A DNA stretch of 64,000 nt. It comes from Phycisphaeraceae bacterium. Its GTDB lineage: Bacteria; Planctomycetota; Phycisphaerae; Phycisphaerales; UBA1924. The translations under genes and the position numbers were made by a program. Below the pieces are notes generated by a model. It saw only the letters and a list, made by a program, of their open reading frames with translations, was not told the DNA's origin and made no database searches. This document shows positions 9,297 to 15,322 of this stretch, piece after piece. The stretch lies in contig JAHBXB010000001.1 of assembly GCA_019636655.1 (NCBI GenBank), positions 620,001-684,000 of the forward strand. Reading direction: 5' to 3'. Each line of letters opens with the position of its first letter. Positions within the stretch are counted from its first letter, which is position 1.

Positions 9297-9889
9297 CGGC
9301 GTGGTTCGAGTCCGATCCGGCGCGGTGGGCCGGCGAGCAGGAGATTGCACACCGCCTTATGGAGGGCGTGACCGCGACGATCGACGAGTCCGGACGGTCC
9401 GTGATCCGCGGCACGTTCCGGCTCCTTTCCGAGCACGGCACGGAGCTTGATCGATTCGCGCTTCGGTTCGTCTACCCGGATGGGTTTCCGTCCCGTGGAC
9501 TGCACCCCAGCGTCTACCTCGACAGCCACCGCGACCGCTGGCGGAACACGGTCGACAGCCACATCGAATCGGACTGGAAGCTCTGCCCCTACGTCCCGGG
9601 AGAGTCCGAGGTGAACTGCCTGCGCCCGGATGCGCTCGCGACGATCCTCGCCCGCGTCCATGTGTTCCTTCGCCTGGAGACCATCTACCAACGGGACCTG
9701 GTAAAGGAACTGACGACCGGGATCAAGGCCCGGTGGCCGGGGCCGCAGCGATCGCACGGGGACCTGGGGCTGTTGGAGGCCGCCCGCGAGAGGCGCCCCT
9801 CTCCCAACGGCCCCTGCATCTGCGGGAGCGGGAAGAAGTACAAGAAGTGCCACCTGTGGAAGCTGTCGCGGCCGAAAGGTCGCCGCTAG
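9293..9889 (+). CDS. E2-like (ubiquitin-conjugating fold) protein with C-terminal SEC-C zinc motif
   Basis: The 198-residue protein starts at a GTG overlapping the cyclase stop by four bases. Residues 15-145 look like a bacterial E2 fold: a strand pattern ending in LRFVYPDGFPSR, then His90 and Cys98 in HIESDWKLCPYVPGES, where His and Cys occupy the usual active-site places. A WPGPQRSHG segment (148-156) follows, a motif I associate with E2-like proteins of defence loci. Residues 173-187 (CICGSGKKYKKCH) form a SEC-C zinc motif. In type II CBASS, E2 domains attach the cyclic nucleotide synthase to a target through its C-terminus and raise its activity. Here the partner would be the class III cyclase, whose C-terminus (WMPEP) has no obvious terminal Gly. 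The E2 call rests on a weak pattern; the SEC-C call is firm. Confidence 0.7.
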   Translation: MTAWFESDPARWAGEQEIAHRLMEGVTATIDESGRSVIRGTFRLLSEHGTELDRFALRFVYPDGFPSRGLHPSVYLDSHRDRWRNTVDSHIESDWKLCPYVPGESEVNCLRPDALATILARVHVFLRLETIYQRDLVKELTTGIKARWPGPQRSHGDLGLLEAARERRPSPNGPCICGSGKKYKKCHLWKLSRPKGRR

Positions 9890-10797
9890 ATGGCGCCGAG
9901 TTTGCGGGTAGCTTGGCGCAGTTCGTGGCACGCCGGCCCCAGTTCGTCGGCCAGCGAGCAGCCCTCGCGGCACACGTAGGTGATCGGGGTCACCCCCAGC
10001 AGGTCGGTGGGTATCTTGAGATCGCCCCCATGCTGCCGCATCAGGAACACGCGCTCGCGGCCGAGCTTCCCCATGAACAGGCCGAGCTCGAACACCACGT
10101 TGTCGCGGGGTCCCTGGTACTGCTGGTCGCGGCTCGCGATCTTGTCATCGGGGCCGAAGACGAACAACGCGAAGTCTGCCTCCGACACCTGCCGTATCAG
10201 GTCGTCGACGGGAATGCCGGACGGCCCAAAGACCCCAGTGGTCCAGATTTTGACCACCAAGGGGTCGTGTTTGAGCTGTTGCTGGACCTCCCGCGCGACA
10301 CTGAGCCCCTCGACGGATGACCCCAGGAACAGGACCGGCATCGGGTTCGCGGGCCGATGGAACTTCTCGCGTTGCCGGAGTCGTTCCGCCAGGATCCTGC
10401 TGGCCGCCTTCCAGAGACTGCCTGACGTCTGCTCCGCGATCGACTCGAACGTCTCCCCTGCCAACTTGAGGACCGTCACCGCGTCCCGCGCCTTGACCGT
10501 CGCCGACCTCGGCGCGGCCGGTTCAATCACCGCCATCTCCCCGATCGTCTCCCGCGGACCGCGCGCGGCAACCGCACGGTTATTCACAAACACGTCCGCA
10601 ACCCCGGTGAGAATGAAGTAGACGGTGTTGTCGGCGGCTCCCTGTTCGATGATCGTCTGGCCCGGTTGGAACTCAACCAGCTCGCCGTGCTCGGCGAGCA
10701 GCGCCGCCACACCCTCATTGTGCTGAACAAGCCGGCTGTCGAGCAAGGCGTCGACCAGCCGTTTGCGGCCCGCGTCTCCCACGAAACGATCCTTCAT
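9886..10797 (-). CDS. pycTIR: PycTIR: cyclic-nucleotide-binding TIR effector of a Pycsar system
   Basis: The 303-residue protein has a CAP-type cyclic-nucleotide-binding domain at about 20-140 (phosphate-binding cassette GEMAVIEPAAPRSATV) followed by a TIR-like domain at about 152-290. The TIR part has the signature DNVVFELGLF, with Glu237 as the likely NADase residue, and the opening strand VLFLGSSVEG. This is the Pycsar PycTIR layout, in which a cyclic pyrimidine nucleotide activates the TIR domain to consume NAD+ and stop growth. The ATG at 10797 is preferred to one at 10818 because GGGAGG lies just before it. It is the last gene of the minus-strand operon after pycTM and pycC, 48 bases after pycC. 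Its stop shares four bases (CTAG) with the E2-like gene coming the other way. Confidence 0.9.
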   Translation of the reverse strand: MKDRFVGDAGRKRLVDALLDSRLVQHNEGVAALLAEHGELVEFQPGQTIIEQGAADNTVYFILTGVADVFVNNRAVAARGPRETIGEMAVIEPAAPRSATVKARDAVTVLKLAGETFESIAEQTSGSLWKAASRILAERLRQREKFHRPANPMPVLFLGSSVEGLSVAREVQQQLKHDPLVVKIWTTGVFGPSGIPVDDLIRQVSEADFALFVFGPDDKIASRDQQYQGPRDNVVFELGLFMGKLGRERVFLMRQHGGDLKIPTDLLGVTPITYVCREGCSLADELGPACHELRQATRKLGAI

Positions 10798-10845
10798 GAC
10801 GATCCTCCCGGCCCGCATGCCCGCGGCACGACCCCGTCGCGTGAA

Positions 10846-11544
10846 TCAATCGATCCCCCAGTGCCAGTTCGAACGGTAGATCACCGCTCCCTTCATGCCG
10901 GCCCACGGCACGGGCTCCCACATGGGCCTTCCCGCCGAGATCCTTGTCGAGTCGTTCATGCCATCGTACACGGCCTTGGTCATCCAGGAGGAAAACCCGC
11001 CCTCTCGCATCGCGCAGAGTTTGGCCGCGTAGTTCGCTGGCCGCCCGATCCACACGAGGTCGTTGTACTGGCGAATCCCGGTCTTGACCACCATGAGGGG
11101 ACCGGCATCGATCCCGACGACCTGACGGAGCTCGAAGTCCGTGCCAGAGTACTTTGCCTTGATGGCAGGGTTGATGATCTCGCGGACAGCGTGGTTGATG
11201 CGGAGCGCCGCCCGAGCGGCGCGGGTGCACTTGGAGTCGTCAACGAAGACTGCCATGACACGATCGCCGTCGAACGCCGTGATCTCGCCGGACTCCGCAC
11301 GGATGATCCTTGAGGCCGCCACCAGGTACATCTTGTAGACCTTGGCGGCGAATCGGTCGTTCTGGCTGTCAACGAGCGCCGTCGACGCCACAAGGTCGGC
11401 GTACAGCACCGCACCATCGATGTCGACAGCCTCGTTGCCCAGTGTGAGGTCCACAGTCTCCGGGACCTTGCGGCCCTGCCTGCGGACGAACTCTGAGTTG
11501 ATGATGCTCGTGACTTCGCTCTTCAGGTCGTTTGTGAACCCCAT
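10846..11544 (-). CDS. pycC: PycC: pyrimidine nucleotide cyclase of a Pycsar system
   Basis: The 232-residue protein matches the Pycsar cyclase type closely: it opens with MGFTNDLKSEV, has metal ligands Asp50 (LYADL) and Asp94 (FDGDRVMAVF), a substrate/dimer region VVGIDAG, and the WIGRPANYAAKL segment with Asn171. PycC enzymes are homodimeric class III cyclases that make cCMP or cUMP after phage infection. Which base is used cannot be read with confidence here. The start ATG lies two bases past the pycTM stop, so the genes are tightly coupled. The product should signal to both PycTM and PycTIR. No domain is missing and the length is normal for the family. Confidence 0.93.
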   Translation of the reverse strand: MGFTNDLKSEVTSIINSEFVRRQGRKVPETVDLTLGNEAVDIDGAVLYADLVASTALVDSQNDRFAAKVYKMYLVAASRIIRAESGEITAFDGDRVMAVFVDDSKCTRAARAALRINHAVREIINPAIKAKYSGTDFELRQVVGIDAGPLMVVKTGIRQYNDLVWIGRPANYAAKLCAMREGGFSSWMTKAVYDGMNDSTRISAGRPMWEPVPWAGMKGAVIYRSNWHWGID

Positions 11545-11546
11545 AG

Positions 11547-12038
11547 TCACCCTCGATACAGGTACGCGACGGCTGCGGCCCAGAGGATGACACCGCTGAA
11601 CAGGTAGCCGAGTGCGTACTTCATCGCGCCGTGCTTGCCGGCGGCGATCTCTGCGTTGACGTGTGTCTGCGCGATCAGGTCGTTGAGGTACTCGGCTGGC
11701 CCGCACGCGAGCACCGCCTCGCGGTATTCAGAAGCGTTGCGCTTGCAGATCTTGCCAAAGTAGATCAATGACCCGGGCCCCTCGGTTTGTGGAAATGTGG
11801 CCACCCAGCAGAAAAACAGACTGACGACACAGCCAGCCGATCCGCACAACGCAGCCAGGATCTGATCCCAGGTGACCGCCGATGGCTCGGGCACCACGGC
11901 GGCGATGACCCCAAGGAGGGCGGTGTCGATCGTCGCTGCGAAATTGACCTTGCTGTCCACCGATGCGATCGCCTCGATGTTCCGATCGAGGATCTGCTCC
12001 TGCCGCTCGATGAGCCCCTGCAGTGTGCTGTCGTCCAT
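11547..12038 (-). CDS. pycTM: PycTM: membrane effector of a Pycsar system
   Basis: The 163-residue protein begins MDDSTLQGLIERQEQIL, a leading helix typical of Pycsar membrane effectors, followed by hydrophobic segments at about 28-47 (IDTALLGVIAAVV), 56-80 (ILAALCGSAGCVVSLFFCWV) and 141-161 (YLFSGVILWAAAVAYLY). A soluble stretch with a conserved-looking YLNDLIAQTHVNAEIA helix lies between the last two. PycTM proteins respond to cyclic pyrimidine nucleotides and disrupt the inner membrane. This is the first gene of the operon, two bases from pycC. The ATG at 12038 is chosen on similarity of the N-terminus; a GTG at 12071 is an alternative and neither has a strong ribosome site. Confidence 0.85.
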   Translation of the reverse strand: MDDSTLQGLIERQEQILDRNIEAIASVDSKVNFAATIDTALLGVIAAVVPEPSAVTWDQILAALCGSAGCVVSLFFCWVATFPQTEGPGSLIYFGKICKRNASEYREAVLACGPAEYLNDLIAQTHVNAEIAAGKHGAMKYALGYLFSGVILWAAAVAYLYRG

Positions 12039-12132
12039 AGTGGCTGGAGGATAATCCCTGAAGTCGCCCACAGACGGACGACCAGCAACAATCTGGAAGG
12101 ACTATTGGTGTTGCTTATAGGTTTGGGGGGGT

Positions 12133-12197
12133 GATTCAGCGCACTTTTGTCGGGTTCACGGAGGGCGATTCAGCGCATACCGGAGGGCGATTCAGCG
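12133..12197. repeat. Iteron-like direct repeats (probable replication origin)
   Basis: The nonamer GATTCAGCG occurs three times, at 12133, 12167 and 12189. The last two are part of an identical 17-base repeat, CGGAGGGCGATTCAGCG, at 12159-12175 and 12181-12197, spaced 22 bases or two helical turns apart. They lie directly after the replication initiator gene and next to a DnaA box. This is the layout of an iteron origin where the initiator binds. Three copies is few for a full iteron array, so some may regulate the gene rather than start replication. Confidence 0.6.
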
Positions 12198-12217
12198 TGG
12201 ACAACTCCCGCTGTCCC

Positions 12218-13192
12218 TCACTTATCCACAGGCCCAGTTAGCTTCAACGATCGCGGCATCGCGACCCACCCGCGTGACAGCGGCGGCAACGACGGCCGCA
12301 GCACCAGCCCCCCTATCACCTCGTCGATGCGGGCATCTGGATACACGGCGCACACCTGCCGCAGCGCGTGCCGGAACTCCTTCTTGAAGTCCTTGGACCG
12401 GGCGTAAGCCGGCCCGAACTGGTCCTTGAGGTTCTGCCAGCTCAACTTCACACCACCCGGTTTGGTCACGCGGCAGAGCCGATGCGCCAGCCATGTGTAC
12501 ACGTCCAGAGCCAGCGACGAGTGCTTGAGAGCACCGAGCGCCCGGTAGTCCAGCGGCACCGCGTGCCCCACGAGCGTGTTGTAGAAGTCTTCGGAGAGTT
12601 CGAGAACGCCCGGCCACAGCGTCCGCTGTGACCCATCCTGGTCCCCTTGGTGAAGCCAGGCCTCGAACCGCTTGATCGGCTTGGCATCCAGCGTCACGGC
12701 CTTGCCGTGCGCGAACATACCGATGGTCATGCGGCACGCCGCGAGGGCTTCCATCTGCCGCTTGAGGGCGGTGTACCCACCGCGGGGGCCCCCACTGGTC
12801 TGCATGCCCAGCCGCGTGAGGAACTGCCGCATGCTGTCGCCGATCTCAACGGACCGGTTCCGCGTCCGCACAGCTTCAGAGGAAACGTGGACCAGGACGA
12901 GACGGGGCGTCGCTCCATAAGGCAGAGGCTGATCCACCCAGTCGAGCCCGTTGTAGAGCTTGCCGGCCTCCAAGAGCAGGCTCGCGTGCCCGCTCCGCCG
13001 CTCGTAGATCCGCTCCACCGTCCGGCTCCTGGGCATCCCGATCTGGCAGAGCACCGAGTGCAGGAAGTCCATGCGGTCCGGCGGCTCCTGCCGGATGGCC
13101 GTGGCCGCATCGATCAACCGTTCAATCGTGCGCGGGATCCTGACCAGCTCGCGGCCGCGGCCGTCCCAATCCGGGGGCTCCGAGTCCCTCAC
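12218..13192 (-). CDS. repA: Plasmid replication initiator, RepA_C type
   Basis: The 324-residue protein looks like plasmid RepA proteins. The N-terminal half contains RTVERIYERRSGHASLLLEAGKL, the middle has SGGPRGGYTALKRQMEALAACRM, and the C-terminal part has the typical region around DFYNTLVGHAVPLDYRAL and LALDVYTWLAHRL, then a DQFG/KDFKKEF segment. Such proteins bind iterons and open the origin. The start is set at a GTG overlapping the stop of the ribbon-helix-helix gene (GTGA); an upstream GTG at 13219 would overlap that gene more deeply. The gene is third in a minus-strand operon with parA and the small partition protein. Its end contains a DnaA box and iteron-like repeats follow it. 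An intact initiator suggests the element can or could replicate as a plasmid. Confidence 0.82.
   Translation of the reverse strand: MRDSEPPDWDGRGRELVRIPRTIERLIDAATAIRQEPPDRMDFLHSVLCQIGMPRSRTVERIYERRSGHASLLLEAGKLYNGLDWVDQPLPYGATPRLVLVHVSSEAVRTRNRSVEIGDSMRQFLTRLGMQTSGGPRGGYTALKRQMEALAACRMTIGMFAHGKAVTLDAKPIKRFEAWLHQGDQDGSQRTLWPGVLELSEDFYNTLVGHAVPLDYRALGALKHSSLALDVYTWLAHRLCRVTKPGGVKLSWQNLKDQFGPAYARSKDFKKEFRHALRQVCAVYPDARIDEVIGGLVLRPSLPPLSRGWVAMPRSLKLTGPVDK
12222..12230 (+). promoter_or_regulatory. DnaA box at the 3' end of the replication initiator gene
   Basis: TTATCCACA is an exact match to the DnaA box consensus. It lies inside the last codons of the initiator gene (CTGTGGATAAG on the coding strand) and 25 bases from the nearest iteron-like repeat. 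A DnaA box beside iterons is normal in plasmid origins and supports placing an origin at 12.13-12.23 kb. Confidence 0.55.
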
Positions 13193-13488
13193 CGGATCAG
13201 CCCGTTGCTCCGAAGCCACGGCTCGATCGCCGCTTCGAGCATGTCCTGCAGGGTGTTGGGCTCGGTCCCGCTCAACTGGCGTTCGAGCGATGCCCGCTTC
13301 AACGCCTTCGCGAGATCCCCTCTGATCCGTGTCGTGATCGACACACGCTCCACGACCGGGCCGGCGTTGGCAATAGCCGGCCGGTTCGAGTACACGAACT
13401 CCCGCTCCTTGACGGGATCCACGGCATTGCCAGCGGCCGCCGCGGCCGGCGGCTTGATTCCCTCAGTCAATGTCCTCCTGTCCACCAT
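13189..13488 (-). CDS. Small ribbon-helix-helix-like partition/regulatory protein
   Basis: The 99-residue protein has a disordered Ala-rich start and a C-terminal segment VERVSITTRIRGDLAKALKRASLERQLSG...TLQDMLEAAIEPWL, which reads as one strand and two helices, the pattern of a ribbon-helix-helix DNA-binding domain. The ATG at 13488 has GGGGAGGGGAG just upstream. It lies between parA and repA with overlapping or nearly overlapping ends on both sides, so it is probably the ParB-type (ParG/Omega-like) partner that binds the centromere and represses the operon. This role is inferred from position and fold. Confidence 0.65.
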   Translation of the reverse strand: MVDRRTLTEGIKPPAAAAAGNAVDPVKEREFVYSNRPAIANAGPVVERVSITTRIRGDLAKALKRASLERQLSGTEPNTLQDMLEAAIEPWLRSNGLIR

Positions 13489-13499
13489 CTCCCCTCCCC

Positions 13500-14180
13500 T
13501 CACTTCGCTTCGGCGGGCTCTTTGCGTCCCGCCTTCGCCGGTTCGTGCAGGAACACATCGGGCAACAGTTCACTGAACAACTGCTCGACCTCGATCGCGG
13601 CGTCCCTGGCACGCGATCCCATATCCCAGACGACACTCCCCTGCCCCGGTGCATCCGCGTAGATCTGCCGGAGCGTCATCGCGGTCGTTGCCAGCGGCAG
13701 CGACAGCGCCTGGGCCGCATCCTTCATGTCCTTGGTCAGCCGGTAGTTCTTGCCGACCATGCTCAGCACGATCCTCGCCTCCGGGGCACCGCCCCGGATG
13801 TCCTGGGCCTGCCGCAGCACTTCGGTGACTTTGGCCAGTGCCCGCACTTCGAGCATCGACGCCTTGCACGGCACGATGGCAAAGTCCGACCGGAGCAGCA
13901 AGGCCCTGCTGGTCTCAGTCTGGCTGCCGGGGCCATCGGCGATGACGAAGTCCGCCTCCTGCCCCAGCGATGGGAGTTCATTCAAAATGGTGTTAGCATC
14001 CGCGAGCGTCACCGCCCGCACCTCGGGCGCCGCCTCGCGAACCCACTCCGATGACGATTGCTGGGTATCGCAGTCGGCCAGCACCACGCCGTGCCCATGA
14101 CGGCACAGCCAGGCGGCGAGGTGGACGGCAAGCGTGGACTTACCGACCCCTCCCTTGCTGTTGGCGATGGTGATGATCAT
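13500..14180 (-). CDS. parA: ParA family partition ATPase
   Basis: The 226-residue protein begins with the deviant Walker A motif NSKGGVGKST (residues 7-16) and continues with VVLADCDTQQSSSEW and a FVIADGPGS segment, as in small type Ib ParA proteins without an N-terminal DNA-binding domain. Such ATPases move plasmid copies apart over the nucleoid together with a small centromere-binding protein, here the ribbon-helix-helix gene that follows at once. The ATG at 14180 gives the normal family start; a longer frame runs upstream to 14327 but looks non-coding. It is the first gene of the parA-RHH-repA operon. The upstream region holds repeated GCAAGC hexamers that may be the partition site or operator. 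Confidence 0.9.
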   Translation of the reverse strand: MIITIANSKGGVGKSTLAVHLAAWLCRHGHGVVLADCDTQQSSSEWVREAAPEVRAVTLADANTILNELPSLGQEADFVIADGPGSQTETSRALLLRSDFAIVPCKASMLEVRALAKVTEVLRQAQDIRGGAPEARIVLSMVGKNYRLTKDMKDAAQALSLPLATTAMTLRQIYADAPGQGSVVWDMGSRARDAAIEVEQLFSELLPDVFLHEPAKAGRKEPAEAK

Positions 14181-14212
14181 CCCCGATCCGTACCACGGAT
14201 CGAGCCTTACAG

Positions 14213-14394
14213 GCAAGCAGTATTTCACGACGGCTCGCAAGCCCCCATGCTCGCCTGCTCGAGAGCAAGCGTGCACGCAGGCCAGCAAGCATGACGACCA
14301 CCATGCACGACGACGTGCCTGCAACACGGGTGTCCATCTGGCAAGTCTGCCATCACGCTGTCGTGCCGGCTGGCCAGCATGCCGTCAGGCTTGC
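14213..14394. repeat. Clustered GCAAGC hexamers upstream of parA
   Basis: GCAAGC occurs at 14213, 14237, 14265 and 14285, and the inverse GCTTGC at 14389, within the 520-base gap between parA and the next gene. Spacings are 24, 28 and 20 bases. Centromeres of type Ib partition systems are often short repeats placed just upstream of parA, where they also act as operators, so these are candidates. Hexamers can recur by chance, so the call is tentative. I see no gene in 14181-14701. Confidence 0.3.
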
Positions 14395-14701
14395 TGGACA
14401 GTCGGACGGCCGGCTGGTTTCACGGTGCAATCCGATCGCGAGCAGCGATCGGGGAGATGTCTGCACACAAAATGGTTCAAGTTGGCAATCAGCAAGTGGT
14501 CGGATGAACCGGGCGTCAGGTCAAGTTCTCAAGCTCGATGCCACGGTCAGGCGTTCGGATGAAACGGCCGCGAGAGGGCGGAGCTGGTCCGGGTTGCGGA
14601 GCCCCGAGCGGCCGGAGGCCGGCCTTCCTGGGTGTCGATGTTTCCGCCGAGTCGACTCGATTCGTCGACCCTATGTCGAACGCCACCAGCTACACTCGTC
14701 G

Positions 14702-15238
14702 ATGCACGACGCCGCGACAATCATCCGCTCCTGGCGGGACACCTTTCTAGCCCAGAAGAGGCTCGCAGAAGGAGCCATGGCCCAGGTCTCCGACGAGCAG
14801 CTTCACTCGCCTCTGGCGGCGGGGCTCAACAGTATTGCGGTCATCGTCCAGCACTTGGCGGGCAATTTCGAGTCTCGCTTCGGCTCTGGATGGCTGGAGG
14901 TCGATGGCGAACGACCCACGCGTGACCGCGACACCGAGTTTGCAGATCGCCGCCTGCCCCGAGATCAGCTCATGGCCCTGTGGGACCGCGGCTGGCAGAC
15001 GTTGCTGAGCGCTGTGGACGCTTTGCGCCCGGAAGACCTTTCTCGAACGATTCACATACGCAACGAGCTGCACACCCTGCCGCTCGCGATGGCGCGAGCA
15101 CTCGCACACGCCGCCTACCACACGGGCCAGATCATGCAGATCGCCCGCGGATTGGCTGGAAGCGAGGGATGGCGGTGGCAGACGGTTCGACCGGGCGGGA
15201 CGCGAGAGTTCAATCGTACGAAGGGGCTGCCGTACTGA
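14702..15238 (+). CDS. DinB/DUF1572-like protein
   Basis: The 178-residue protein has the DinB/YfiT four-helix pattern: an opening helix (AATIIRSWRDTFLAQKRLAEGAMAQ), LNSIAVIVQHLAGNFESRF with a first metal-type His, and a final helix ALAHAAYHTGQIMQIARGL with two His residues in H-x3-H spacing. These proteins bind metal and some act as thiol transferases; the DUF1572 group has no assigned substrate. The ATG at 14702 fits the family start; no good ribosome site is seen. It stands alone between parA and a terminator hairpin. The end TVRPGGTREFN is typical of this subgroup. Confidence 0.82.
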   Translation: MHDAATIIRSWRDTFLAQKRLAEGAMAQVSDEQLHSPLAAGLNSIAVIVQHLAGNFESRFGSGWLEVDGERPTRDRDTEFADRRLPRDQLMALWDRGWQTLLSAVDALRPEDLSRTIHIRNELHTLPLAMARALAHAAYHTGQIMQIARGLAGSEGWRWQTVRPGGTREFNRTKGLPY

Positions 15239-15257
15239 CGGCGGGGTCGCGAGCGGG

Positions 15258-15295
15258 AAAAAAGGAAAACCGCCGGAGCGGGATCGCTCCGGCGG
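15258..15295 (-). terminator. Rho-independent terminator after the ParB-like gene
   Basis: A perfect 10-base stem, CCGCCGGAGC at 15270-15279 with GCTCCGGCGG at 15286-15295, has a six-base loop. On the minus strand it is followed by TTTTCCTTTTTT. It begins 28 bases after the stop of the long ParB-like gene, so it should end that transcript. On the plus strand there is no T-run, so it would not stop the DinB-like gene. Confidence 0.8.
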
Positions 15296-15322
15296 TCGTC
15301 CGCGTTCGGTTGGCGCGGCGCG

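Noticed and set aside
1-12000. A left copy of the tRNA-Asp 3' end marking the left end of the element
   Set aside because: I looked for the GGACGGGACTCGAACCC sequence and its complement and noticed none, so the left end is taken to lie outside the window.
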